Assembly (NCBI RefSeq): GCF_003096075.1
Contig: NZ_CP015449.1
Location: 1,240,001 to 1,304,000 of the forward strand
Direction: 5' to 3'
Length of the DNA: 64,000 nt
Source of the DNA: Dietzia lutea
GTDB taxonomy: Bacteria > Actinomycetota > Actinomycetes > Mycobacteriales > Mycobacteriaceae
Position 1 is the first letter of the stretch. Every line of letters starts with the position of its first letter. A program made the position numbers and the translations under genes. The notes beneath the pieces were generated by a model. It was not told the origin of the DNA. It did not search any database and saw only the letters and a list, made by a program, of their open reading frames with translations. Below are positions 1 to 7,661 of the stretch, one piece after another.

Positions 1-735
1 CCAGCGTGTGTCACGGGTGTCGACGACGAGCTGCGCGATCTCCACGTCGTCGGGCAGGTCCGCGAGGTCGGCGGGTTTGGCGAGTCCGTGCGCGACGTCG
101 ATCCGGAACCCGTCCACTCCCAGGTCGAGCCAGAACCGCAGGGTGTCCTCGAGATCGTCGGCGACGTCCGGCTGCGACCAGTCGAGGTCCGGCTGTTCGG
201 GGGCGAAGAGGTGGAGGTACCACTGACCGGGCGTGCCGTCAGGCTCGGTGACGCGGCTCCAGGCGGGCCCGCCGAACACGGACGGCCAGTTGTTGGGCGG
301 TTCTGATCCGTCCTCACCCCGCCCGTCGCGGAAGAAGTAGCGCGCCCGCTCGGGGCTGCCCGGCCCGGCGGCGACCGCGTCGGCGAACCACGGGTGCTCC
401 GCGCTGGTGTGGTTGGGCACGAGGTCCATGATCAGCACCATGCCCGCGGCGTGCAGTCGCTCCAGCAGCCGTTCGAGGGTGGCGACGTCACCGAACAGCG
501 GGTCCACGTCCCGTGGGTCCGAGACGTCGTAGCCGTGGTCGACGCCCGGTGAGCGCATAATCGGCGAGAGCCAGATCCCGTCCACCCCGAGCGCCTCGAG
601 GTGTCCCACGCGGTCGAGGACGCCCTGCAGATCCCCCGTCCCGTCACCGTCGGAGTCGGCGAACGAGCGTGGGTAGATCTGGTACAGGACCATGTCGTCC
701 CATGCTCGCCGGGCGTGCGCGGGGGAGGGGGTCAC
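1..735 (-). CDS. GH13 alpha-glucosidase, C-terminus beyond window (partial)
   Basis: Partial gene: 245 codons are inside the window and the frame runs off the left edge. It starts at a GTG whose last two bases lie in the TGA of the truncated haemoglobin gene (GTGA overlap), so the two are translationally coupled. The translation has glycoside hydrolase family 13 hallmarks: [21 protein letters not shown] near the N-terminus (start of the barrel), DLVPNHTS (conserved region I) and GFRIDVAHG (region II, whose Asp is the catalytic nucleophile). This pattern fits oligo-1,6-glucosidase or alpha-glucosidase (AglA-like) enzymes that release glucose from alpha-glucosides in the cytosol. In mycobacteria glbO and aglA are also neighbours. 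The general acid/base region is outside the window, so substrate specificity cannot be judged. Confidence 0.9.
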   Translation of the reverse strand, partial: MTPSPAHARRAWDDMVLYQIYPRSFADSDGDGTGDLQGVLDRVGHLEALGVDGIWLSPIMRSPGVDHGYDVSDPRDVDPLFGDVATLERLLERLHAAGMVLIMDLVPNHTSAEHPWFADAVAAGPGSPERARYFFRDGRGEDGSEPPNNWPSVFGGPAWSRVTEPDGTPGQWYLHLFAPEQPDLDWSQPDVADDLEDTLRFWLDLGVDGFRIDVAHGLAKPADLADLPDDVEIAQLVVDTRDTRW

Positions 736-1127
736 GGCACGTCGGCGGTATTGACCATCATCGCGGCGGCGCGGGTGAGGTAGTCCACCAACGCGGCGCG
801 GTGCTGGTCACCCAGGGTGTCGCGGTCGATCGTCTCGACCGCCGCGAGCATGTGGGTGAGCCATGCGTCGTGGGCGGCGCGGTCGACGACGTACGGGTTG
901 TGTCGCATCCGCAGTCGCGGGTGCCCGCGTTGCTCGGAGTAGGTGGTGGGGCCTCCCCAGTACTGCTCGAGGAACATCCGCAGGCGGTCCTCGGCGGGGC
1001 CCAGGTCCTCCTCGGGGTACATCGGGCGCAGCACGGGGTCGTCCGCCACGCGGCGGTAGAACTCGTGGACGATCTTTCGGAACGTCTCCGCCCCACCGAC
1101 CTCGTCATAGAACGTGCTGCTGCTCAT
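732..1127 (-). CDS. glbO: Group II truncated haemoglobin GlbO
   Basis: Encodes about 131 residues, the usual size for a group II (trHbO) truncated haemoglobin. The sequence starts [11 protein letters not shown] and contains FLEQYWGGP and [14 protein letters not shown], diagnostic of actinobacterial GlbO. The Trp in YWGGP corresponds to the G8 Trp that lines the distal pocket, and the downstream His-rich stretch holds the proximal haem ligand. The family binds O2 tightly and has been linked to oxygen and peroxide chemistry at the membrane. I chose the ATG at 1127 because homologues begin just there; another ATG lies at 1136. A CATCAT hexamer seven bases before the chosen ATG could be a -10 box for a leaderless transcript. 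The alpha-glucosidase gene follows with a 4-nt overlap. Confidence 0.93.
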   Translation of the reverse strand: MSSSTFYDEVGGAETFRKIVHEFYRRVADDPVLRPMYPEEDLGPAEDRLRMFLEQYWGGPTTYSEQRGHPRLRMRHNPYVVDRAAHDAWLTHMLAAVETIDRDTLGDQHRAALVDYLTRAAAMMVNTADVP

Positions 1128-1265
1128 GCCCTCCATGATGCCTGCGTGGTCACCTGCGGGCCGCCGGGGCGGACACCCGCGGGCCCCCGCGCAGGTGGTC
1201 GCGCCGCGCCGAACCCGCACCCGCCCACCGCGACGCTTGCGGCGATATGGACGTACGCATGGCAG

Positions 1266-1323
1266 TTTTGGACGTAACCAGGGTGGTGATCCGGGCTCCG
1301 GAGCGACATGGTTACGTCCCAAA
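1266..1323. repeat. 15-bp inverted repeat with GGACGTAACCA core
   Basis: TTTTGGACGTAACCA at 1266-1280 is repeated in inverted orientation as TGGTTACGTCCCAAA at 1309-1323 (14 of 15 match), separated by 28 bases. A partial GGACGTA copy lies just upstream near 1249. The arms are far less GC-rich than the surroundings, as expected of a protein-binding site or a small mobile remnant rather than a terminator. Confidence 0.55.
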
Positions 1324-1513
1324 TTCGGTGAGGCGGCGATCAGACCGGCGCGGCCTTGAGAGCGCGGCGTCACGTGGCGCGTTCGGTGCCACTTCCGCCG
1401 CGCCGCGCCCCGCTGGGCTGCACCTCGACACGCTGGGCCCCACCCCGCCGCGCCCTGCGGGGCGCACTCCACCAGCCCGGCCGCCGGTAAACCGCGCGAA
1501 GAGTTCACCAAAG

Positions 1514-1567
1514 GTGCATCATCGTTGCAGGCGAGGTTCACTACGGGCCCGGTTACCGATGATGCAC
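1514..1567. repeat. Perfect 11-bp inverted repeat upstream of the HNH gene
   Basis: GTGCATCATCG at 1514-1524 and CGATGATGCAC at 1557-1567 are exact reverse complements with a 32-base spacer. They end about 30 bases before the HNH start codon, so an operator or an mRNA leader stem are both possible. No run of T follows, which argues against a simple terminator. Confidence 0.55.
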
Positions 1568-1598
1568 TGGGCTCGGAGCAGACGAGCGGAGACCGACC

Positions 1599-2210
1599 AT
1601 GGGCACAGCAGTGCGCGAGAACTCGGAGTACCGACAACGGGGGTCGCGGACCCCCAAGCGGCTGGAGCCGGTCCCGGACCGGCCGGTCCCGCTCGCGTCG
1701 GCGCCGCGCGTGCTGCTGCTCAACGCCAGTTACGAGGCGCTCACCGCCCTCCCGGCCCGCCGAGCCGTGGTGATGCTGCTGGGCGGGAAGGCCGACGTGG
1801 TGCACGAGCATCCGGTGGAGGTCGTCGTGAGGTCGGTGGACACATCGGTGCGCGTGCCCTCCGTGATCCGGCTCCGCGAGTACGTCCGGATCCCGTACCG
1901 CTCGCAGGTGCCGATGACCCGCGCCGCGCTCATGCACCGGGACGGGCACCGCTGCGGTTACTGCAACGCCAAGGCCACGACCGTCGACCACGTCGTCCCG
2001 CGCAGCCGCGGGGGAGCGCACAACTGGGAGAACTGCGTCGCCTCGTGTGCCCCGTGCAACCATCGCAAGGCGGACAAGCTCCTCTCCGAGCTGGGCTGGG
2101 AGCTCAAGGTTCCGCTCGTCGCCCCGCGCGGTCGGACGTGGCGGCTCGTCTCGCAGTTGCGGGAGATCGGCCCGTACTGGGAGGACTACCTCTACCTAGA
2201 CGCCGCCTGA
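1599..2210 (+). CDS. HNH endonuclease family protein
   Basis: 203 residues. The C-terminal half carries an HNH nuclease fold with zinc-binding pairs: CGYC, then [12 protein letters not shown] (catalytic His in the DH pair), an Asn-containing N-W-E-N segment, and CAPCN. The N-terminal half ([23 protein letters not shown]) is the conserved actinobacterial extension of this family, known as a single-copy gene in many relatives. The physiological substrate is unknown to me. Purine-rich GCGGAG about ten bases upstream supports the ATG at 1599. In mycobacteria a related HNH gene also sits between glbO and pepN, so this is core gene order, not a mobile homing nuclease. Confidence 0.88.
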   Translation: MGTAVRENSEYRQRGSRTPKRLEPVPDRPVPLASAPRVLLLNASYEALTALPARRAVVMLLGGKADVVHEHPVEVVVRSVDTSVRVPSVIRLREYVRIPYRSQVPMTRAALMHRDGHRCGYCNAKATTVDHVVPRSRGGAHNWENCVASCAPCNHRKADKLLSELGWELKVPLVAPRGRTWRLVSQLREIGPYWEDYLYLDAA

Positions 2211-2269
2211 TTCACGGCTCCGTGCCCCGGGGCCTCAATCCGGCTGTGGCCCGGCGGGTTGAACGCCGG

Positions 2270-4879
2270 TCAGTCGGCCTCGGCGGCGTCGACGGCGCGG
2301 GCCGCCAACGCGCGGGTCATGTCCGCGGTCTGCTCGGCGATGATCCGACGCAGCGACGAAGGCCGCGACTCGTCGGCGATCACCTGCTCGAACCGCTTCA
2401 CCGTGTCGCTGTCGACCGCCCAGGAGGGGAAGATCCCCTCGGCGACGGTCTGCGCGAGGTCGCCGGGGCGCGCCTTCCACAACGCGGTGACGTCGTCGAG
2501 ATAGCGCTCGCACAGCCCGGTGAGCAGGTGCTCGTGGCCGGGCAGATCCAGCCCGAGGAGCGTGGCACGCACGATCGCGTTGGTCGGGGCGTCAGCGCCT
2601 GTGGTGAGGAGCAGCTCCTCCGCCTCCTCCTTCGCGGCCACAGAGGGGCGCGCCGCCCGGGCGGTGGCGGCCCGGCGCGCCCCGCCGGCCGTGTCGTCGG
2701 CGGCGAGTTCGGCGTCGATGCGGTCGGTGCCTTCGACACCCGCGGCGACGAGCGCCGTGAGCACGGTCCAGCGCAGATCGGTGTCGACGACGAGGCCGGG
2801 CAGCCCCGCCTCCTCGGCACCCGCGTCGAGCAGCGTCCCGAGCACACGCTGCTGGTCGATCCCGATCGGGCACACACACAGCGCGGTGAGGAACGCCAGC
2901 TGGTGATCCGACCCGGGCTCGGCGCTCCGGGCCGCGGCGAGCATCGCCCCGGAGAACGTCGCCCACCCGGTCGCGGCCGCCCAATCCGGGTCGGCGTAAC
3001 GCGCCAACGCGGTCTGCGCCTGCGTGAGCACCCGCTGGACGACGCCGATCTGGGACTCGCGCGGGACGGCACGGGAGACCACCTCGACGAAGCGGCGGGC
3101 CGGCAGTCGCGCCTCCCGCGTCATCTCCCACAGCGCCGACCAGCACAGCGTCCGCGCGAGCGGGTCGACGATGTTCTCGAGGGAGTCCAGGACGGTGGCC
3201 AGCGACCGCTCGTCCAGGCGGACCGAGCAGTACGTGAGGTCCTCGTCGTTGGGCAGGACGAGGTCGGGCACCGGCTGACCGGCCAGGTCGGCGACGACGG
3301 TCCGCTCGCCGGTGATGTCGAGTTCGGCGCGGGCGGTCCGCACGAGCGCGCCGGAGTCGTCGCGGTTGTACAGGCCCACCCCCAGGCGGTGGGTTCGCAG
3401 CTCGCCAGCCCCCGGCGCGGCGGGACCCTGGACCACCGTCAGCTCCGAGATGCGGGCACCCGCACCGCTGCCGGAGGCGGACACGTCGACGGAGATCGGG
3501 TTGATGCCGGTGGTACGCAGCCACTGGTCGGCCCAGCCCGACAGGTCCCGACCGGAGGACTCCTCCAGCGCCGACAGCAGATCGTCGAACTCGGCGTTGC
3601 CGAACGCGTGCTCGGCGAAGTACGAGCGCAGACCCGCGAGGAACGGTTCGCGGCCGACGTAGGCGACGAGCTGCTTGAGCACCGAGGCGCCCTTGGCGTA
3701 GGTGATGCCGTCGAAGTTGGCCTCGACCGTCTCCAGATCGGTCATGTCCGCCGCCACGGGGTGCGTGGACGGCAGCTGGTCCTGGCGGTACGCCCACGAC
3801 TTCTCCACGTTGGCGAACGTCGTCCACGCCTCGGTGTACTGCGTCGCGTCGACCTGGGCGAGCACGGAGGCGAAGGTGGCGAACGACTCGTTGAGCCACA
3901 GGTCGTCCCACCACCGCATGGTCACGAGGTCACCGAACCACATGTGGGCCATCTCGTGGAGGATCGTCTCGTTGCGCCGCTCGTAGCGGTAACCGGTCAC
4001 CCGGGAGCGGAACACGTAGTCCTCGAGGAACGTCACCGCGCCGGCGTTCTCCATGGCTCCCGCGTTGAACTCGGGCACGAAGATCTGGTCGTACTTGCCG
4101 AACGCGTACGGCAGCCCGAACTCGCGGTGGTAGAAACCGAACCCCTCCTTGGTCTCCGCGAAGAGGCGATCGGCGTCGAGGTACTCGGCGAGTGAGGCGC
4201 GGCACAGCAGCCGCAGCGGGATGGTGCCGTGCTCGTCGGTGTAGACGTCCTCCACCACGTGGTACGGGCCCGCGATGAGCGCGACCAGGTACGTGGACAT
4301 GATCTCGGTCGGCGCGAAGTGGTGGACCACGCCGCCGCCCTCGGCCGGTGACTCCTCGGCCAGGGTGTTGGCCACCACGACCCACCTCTCGGGTGCCGTC
4401 ACCGTGAGCGTGTAGCTCGCCTTGAGGTCGGTCTGGTCGAAGCAGGCGAAGACCCGCTTGGCGTCCGCCGTCTCGAACTGGGAGTAGAGATAGACCTCCC
4501 CGTCCGCCGGATCGACCATCCGGTGCAGGCCCTCGCCGGTCGTGGTGTACGCAAGATCGGCGTCCACCACGAGCTCGTTGGACTCCTGCAGGTCGGGAAG
4601 GGTGAGGCCCACCTCGTCGTCGTACCGGTTCTCCTCCCCGGTCGGGAACAGCTCCCGGCCGTTGAGGACCGCCGACCTGATCACAGCGGATCGCAGGTCG
4701 ATGAAGGTCTCCGCGCCCGGGCGCGCGCAGGAGAACCGCACCACGGTGCGCGAGCGGAACGTGCCGGTCCCGGGCCCACCGCTGCCGTCGGTGAGGTCGA
4801 TCTCCACGTCGTACGACTCGACGCTGAGCAGTTCCGACCGCGCGGCGGCGTCGGCGCGGGTGAGGTTGAGCGAGCGCAT
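2270..4879 (-). CDS. pepN: Aminopeptidase N (M1 zinc metallopeptidase)
   Basis: 869 residues, normal for actinobacterial PepN. It removes N-terminal amino acids from peptides in the cytosol. The substrate-anchoring GAMEN motif is at residues 274-278, and the zinc site HEMAH-x18-E spans residues 308-331 (His308, His312, Glu331 as ligands; Glu309 as catalytic base). The N-terminal beta domain begins RSLNLTRADAAARSELL, the canonical start in relatives. GAGG eight bases upstream supports the ATG at 4879; the open frame continues upstream to 5143 but that part is not conserved. It is convergent with the HNH gene and divergent from the DsbA-like gene. Confidence 0.96.
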   Translation of the reverse strand: MRSLNLTRADAAARSELLSVESYDVEIDLTDGSGGPGTGTFRSRTVVRFSCARPGAETFIDLRSAVIRSAVLNGRELFPTGEENRYDDEVGLTLPDLQESNELVVDADLAYTTTGEGLHRMVDPADGEVYLYSQFETADAKRVFACFDQTDLKASYTLTVTAPERWVVVANTLAEESPAEGGGVVHHFAPTEIMSTYLVALIAGPYHVVEDVYTDEHGTIPLRLLCRASLAEYLDADRLFAETKEGFGFYHREFGLPYAFGKYDQIFVPEFNAGAMENAGAVTFLEDYVFRSRVTGYRYERRNETILHEMAHMWFGDLVTMRWWDDLWLNESFATFASVLAQVDATQYTEAWTTFANVEKSWAYRQDQLPSTHPVAADMTDLETVEANFDGITYAKGASVLKQLVAYVGREPFLAGLRSYFAEHAFGNAEFDDLLSALEESSGRDLSGWADQWLRTTGINPISVDVSASGSGAGARISELTVVQGPAAPGAGELRTHRLGVGLYNRDDSGALVRTARAELDITGERTVVADLAGQPVPDLVLPNDEDLTYCSVRLDERSLATVLDSLENIVDPLARTLCWSALWEMTREARLPARRFVEVVSRAVPRESQIGVVQRVLTQAQTALARYADPDWAAATGWATFSGAMLAAARSAEPGSDHQLAFLTALCVCPIGIDQQRVLGTLLDAGAEEAGLPGLVVDTDLRWTVLTALVAAGVEGTDRIDAELAADDTAGGARRAATARAARPSVAAKEEAEELLLTTGADAPTNAIVRATLLGLDLPGHEHLLTGLCERYLDDVTALWKARPGDLAQTVAEGIFPSWAVDSDTVKRFEQVIADESRPSSLRRIIAEQTADMTRALAARAVDAAEAD

Positions 4880-4988
4880 CTGTGGGACCTCGGTTCCTGG
4901 GGGTTCGTCTACCGCACCAGTCCTACCACCCGGACCCGACACGTAAGCGGCAGTGGCGGCACGCGGACCGGACGGGGAGGATGGGCAC

Positions 4989-5615
4989 ATGACCTCCAGT
5001 ACGCAGTCCACCACCCGTTCCGTCGACTTCTGGTTCGATCCGCTGTGCCCCTTCGCGTGGGTCACCAGCCGCTGGATCCTCGAGGTCGAGAAGGTCCGCG
5101 ACATCTCCCTGACGTGGAACGTCATGAGCCTGGCCGTGCTCAACGACGGTCGGGACCTGCCCGAGGACTACATGGAGAAGATGAAGCGCGCCTGGGGCCC
5201 GGTGCGGGTGGCGATCGCCGCCGCCAGGCGCCACGGCCAGGAGGTCCTCGGGCAGCTGTACACAGAGATGGGCACCCGCATCCACGACCAGGGCCGTGGA
5301 GTCGAGGACCCCACCGTCATCACCGAGGCGCTCCAGGCGGCCGGCCTGGACGCCGACCTCGCCGCAGCAGCGGGGACCGATGAGTACGACGACGAGCTCC
5401 GAGCCTCCCATCACCGGGGCATGGACCCGGTGGGCGACGAGGTCGGGACCCCGGTGGTCCACGTCGACGGGGTGGCCTTCTTCGGGCCCGTCCTGACGCG
5501 CATCCCGCGCGGCGAGGAGGCCGGCAAGGTGTTCGACGGCGCCGCGCTGCTCGCAGGGTTCCCGTACTTCTTCGAGCTCAAGCGCAGCCGCACGGAGGAT
5601 CCGCGGTTCGACTGA
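4989..5615 (+). CDS. DsbA-like mycothiol-linked oxidoreductase, CPFA variant active site
   Basis: 208 residues, matching the actinobacterial DsbA-family protein known from Mycobacterium tuberculosis as Rv2466c, a mycothiol-dependent reductase. A thioredoxin fold with helical insert is indicated by [13 protein letters not shown] at the N-terminus and [17 protein letters not shown] with the cis-Pro loop near the C-terminus, ending [15 protein letters not shown] as in the family. The active-site motif is C20-P-F-A23, while the mycobacterial protein as I recall it has CPWC, so the resolving cysteine is replaced by Ala. GGGGAGG at 4974-4980 supports the ATG at 4989. There is no signal peptide, so it acts in the cytosol. 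A monothiol (mycoredoxin-like or S-transferase-like) mechanism is an inference. Confidence 0.9.
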   Translation: MTSSTQSTTRSVDFWFDPLCPFAWVTSRWILEVEKVRDISLTWNVMSLAVLNDGRDLPEDYMEKMKRAWGPVRVAIAAARRHGQEVLGQLYTEMGTRIHDQGRGVEDPTVITEALQAAGLDADLAAAAGTDEYDDELRASHHRGMDPVGDEVGTPVVHVDGVAFFGPVLTRIPRGEEAGKVFDGAALLAGFPYFFELKRSRTEDPRFD

Positions 5616-5678
5616 GCGGCATTGTCGGCCCCGGTGCCCCGGGGGTGGGCGCACCCGGAGCGTGGCAGAATCGCCGTC

Positions 5679-6152
5679 ATGCGCATCTACCTGGGAGCGG
5701 ACCACGCCGGCTTCGAGACCAAGAACGTCATCGCCGAGCACCTGAAGGCCTCCGGACACGAGGTCGTCGACTGCGGCGCCCACACCTACGACGCCGAGGA
5801 CGACTACCCGGCGTTCTGCATCGACGCCGCACGCAAGGTCGTCGCCGACCCGGGCAGCCTCGGGATCGTCCTGGGCGGATCCGGCAACGGAGAGCAGATC
5901 GCCGCGAACAAGGTGCCCGGCGCCCGCTGCGCCCTCGCGTGGAGCGTCGAGACCGCCCGGCTCGCGCGTGAGCACAACAACGCGCAGCTGATCGGCATCG
6001 GCGGGCGTATGCACTCCCGCGAGGAGGCGCTGGCGATCGTCGACGCGTTCCTCGACCAGGAGTGGTCCGGAGCCGAGCGGCACCAGCGGCGCATCGACAT
6101 CCTCGCCGAGTACGAGCGCACCGGCGAGGCCCCCGCGGTCCCCGGGGCCTGA
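5679..6152 (+). CDS. rpiB: Ribose-5-phosphate isomerase B
   Basis: 157 residues, the normal size for RpiB, which interconverts ribose-5-phosphate and ribulose-5-phosphate in the pentose phosphate pathway. It begins RIYLGADHAGFETK (phosphate-binding and catalytic N-terminal segment) and carries GGSGNGEQIAANKVPG, the family signature whose Glu serves as general base in mycobacterial enzymes. The ATG at 5679 has no Shine-Dalgarno sequence but lies seven bases after CAGAAT (5666-5671), so a leaderless mRNA is likely. The upstream frame back to 5622 lacks conservation. The gene sits between the DsbA-like protein and nei, as in mycobacteria. Confidence 0.95.
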   Translation: MRIYLGADHAGFETKNVIAEHLKASGHEVVDCGAHTYDAEDDYPAFCIDAARKVVADPGSLGIVLGGSGNGEQIAANKVPGARCALAWSVETARLAREHNNAQLIGIGGRMHSREEALAIVDAFLDQEWSGAERHQRRIDILAEYERTGEAPAVPGA

Positions 6153-6222
6153 GCTCCACCGCCTTGAGTGCCACCATTCCTGATTCCGACCGTGCCTGAA
6201 TCCGCCGTGCCAGATCCTCACC

Positions 6223-7059
6223 GTGCCTGAGGGGCACACCCTTCACCGGCTGGCCCGCCTGCACACCGAGTACTTCGCAGGCGGGCCCGTCCGTGTGTCC
6301 AGCCCCCAGGGTCGATTCGCGGACCACGTCGTCGTCGACGGACGGTACTTCGACCACGCCACGGCGGTCGGGAAACACCTCTTCCACCACTACGAGGGCG
6401 GCCTCGCCGTCCACGTCCACCTGGGCCTGTACGGCTTCTTCGACACCCACCTGGTTCCCGAGGGGCAGGACCCGCCGGCTCCGGTCGGGCAGGTCCGCAT
6501 GCGGGTGGGCGCGATCGCCGACGGAGGGCCCGCGCACTGGGTCGACCTCCGAGGACCGACCCGCTGCGAGGTGATCGCCGAGGCGGAGGTCGGCGACGTA
6601 CGCGACCGATTGGGGCCCGACCCGCTCGACCCGGACGCCGAGCCGGAGCGGGCCTGGGCCCGGATCTCGCGCAGCGCGCGGCCCGTCGGCGCCCTGCTCA
6701 TGGACCAGAAGATCCTGGCCGGCGTCGGGAACGTCTACCGCGCCGAGGTGCTCTTCCGACACGGGATCGACCCGTTCCGTCCCGGCAGCGAGCTCGATCG
6801 CGCGCAGCTCGACGCCGTGTGGGACGACCTCGTCGCGCTGATGGAGATCGGGGTCCAGGCCGGGGCCATCCACACCATCCGTCCCGAGCACGACCACGGC
6901 GACGTGCCCAGGCGGGGCGCCGACCGGCCGCGCAACTACGTCTATCAACGCGATGGCTGGGAATGCCGGGTGTGCGGGGACGAGGTGCGTCAGCAGGCGA
7001 TGGAGGCGCGGACCCTGTACTGGTGTCCCACCTGCCAGCCGGGACTGCGCGGCCGCTGA
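6223..7059 (+). CDS. nei: Fpg/Nei-family DNA glycosylase (endonuclease VIII type)
   Basis: 278 residues. It starts PEGHTLHRLARLH after the initiator: the Pro is the Schiff-base nucleophile and the Glu the catalytic acid of this base-excision repair family, which removes oxidised bases and nicks the abasic site. The middle part holds the DQKILAGVGNVYRAE helix-two-turn-helix, and the C-terminus has a four-cysteine zinc finger (CRVC-x16-CPTC). The PEGH start favours the Nei branch over Fpg (PELPE). The start is GTG at 6223; an in-frame upstream extension is blocked by stops. Confidence 0.93.
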   Translation: MPEGHTLHRLARLHTEYFAGGPVRVSSPQGRFADHVVVDGRYFDHATAVGKHLFHHYEGGLAVHVHLGLYGFFDTHLVPEGQDPPAPVGQVRMRVGAIADGGPAHWVDLRGPTRCEVIAEAEVGDVRDRLGPDPLDPDAEPERAWARISRSARPVGALLMDQKILAGVGNVYRAEVLFRHGIDPFRPGSELDRAQLDAVWDDLVALMEIGVQAGAIHTIRPEHDHGDVPRRGADRPRNYVYQRDGWECRVCGDEVRQQAMEARTLYWCPTCQPGLRGR

Positions 7060-7082
7060 CCGGGAAGTGCAGCCGCGCGTGA

Positions 7083-7176
7083 CCATGGCGTCTGGCGCGC
7101 ACCGAAGTCGGGGCGAGACGCCATGGCGAGGGGGCGGCTGTGGGCTGGCTGGTCAGGCAGGCGCGCGAGACGCCAT
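7083..7176. repeat. Three related copies of a 14-16 bp element downstream of nei
   Basis: ATGGCGTCTGGCGCGC at 7085-7100 recurs in inverted form as GCGCGCGAGACGCCAT at 7161-7176 (15 of 16), and CCATGGCGTCT at 7083-7093 is a perfect inverted repeat of AGACGCCATGG at 7116-7126. Thus one copy faces two others within 95 bases. The element lies in the nei to tRNA-Gly gap. It could be a terminator-like structure for nei or a short interspersed repeat. Confidence 0.6.
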
Positions 7177-7216
7177 CCGCGGGAGCGCCTGCGCATCGAT
7201 AGAGGCGCGATGACGG

Positions 7217-7253
7217 AAAAAGCCCCGAACCGTCGGTGGAGACGGGCGGGGCT
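7217..7253 (-). terminator. Intrinsic terminator of tRNA-Gly
   Basis: Read on the minus strand, AGCCCCG (7253-7247) pairs with CGGGGCT (7227-7221), with inner pairing of CGTC with GACG, and is followed directly by a run of T. It begins about 6 bases after the tRNA-Gly CCA end, so it terminates the single-gene tRNA transcript. Confidence 0.85.
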
Positions 7254-7258
7254 CTCTG

Positions 7259-7332
7259 TGGAGCGGGTGACGGGAATCGAACCCGCGTATCCTGCTTGGA
7301 AGGCAGGGGCTTTACCATTAAGCTACACCCGC
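7259..7332 (-). tRNA. tRNA-Gly (anticodon UCC)
   Basis: 74-nt cloverleaf including an encoded CCA. The acceptor stem pairs GCGGGTG with CACCCGC, the anticodon arm CCTGC-CTTCCAA-GCAGG gives anticodon TCC, and the T arm GCGGGTTCGATTCCCGT has the standard TTCGATT loop. A -35/-10 pair on the minus strand (TTGGGA, 18 bases, TAGTGT) lies roughly 70-100 bases upstream. It is divergent from tRNA-Pro. Confidence 0.97.
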
Positions 7333-7534
7333 GTCGGTGGCTTGACCTGGGGTTTCCTCCCGGGTCCCGCTCACGCTGTGACAACACTACCGGACGCCAC
7401 GCGGCGCTCCCAACTTCCGGGCCGATAAGTCGGAATCGGCGCCGAGGTGGGCCTGTCGTACACTGGGCGAGTTGGTTTGGCGGCCCGGCGGATTTCCCGT
7501 GCGTGACAGCGGGGCGGTCGGCCGCGCGACCCAC

Positions 7535-7611
7535 CGGGATGTGGCGCAGCTTGGTAGCGCATCCGCTTTGGGAGCGGAGGGTCGCAGGTTCGAATCCTGT
7601 CATCCCGACCA
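7535..7611 (+). tRNA. tRNA-Pro (anticodon UGG)
   Basis: 77-nt cloverleaf with encoded CCA. Acceptor CGGGATG pairs with CATCCCG, anticodon arm TCCGC-TTTGGGA-GCGGA gives anticodon TGG, and the T arm CAGGTTCGAATCCTG is canonical. TACACT at 7459-7464 is a plausible -10 box. The tig start codon is 50 bases downstream, so tRNA-Pro and tig may share transcription. Confidence 0.97.
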
Positions 7612-7661
7612 GCGGAGCCGAAAGACACGAACCCCAGAAGACTTCCTAGGAGAACATCACC

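Larger units (their letters stand above)
1137..1598. other. 460-bp intergenic region with three inverted repeats
   Basis: There is no credible gene here. It separates divergent glbO and the HNH gene and must hold both promoters. Visible structures are an 8-bp inverted repeat (1151-1158 with 1190-1197), a 15-bp imperfect inverted repeat (1266-1280 with 1309-1323, one mismatch) and a perfect 11-bp inverted repeat (1514-1524 with 1557-1567). The latter two are listed separately. Confidence 0.6.

Noticed and set aside
1247-4195. A 982-codon open frame on the plus strand opposite pepN, and many similar long antisense frames (e.g. 12287-14716, 13360-15243, 16367-18940, 37502-41212)
   Set aside because: They are shadows of real genes: high GC removes stop codons from the other frames, and the translations are Arg/Ala/Gly/His-rich without recognisable domains.
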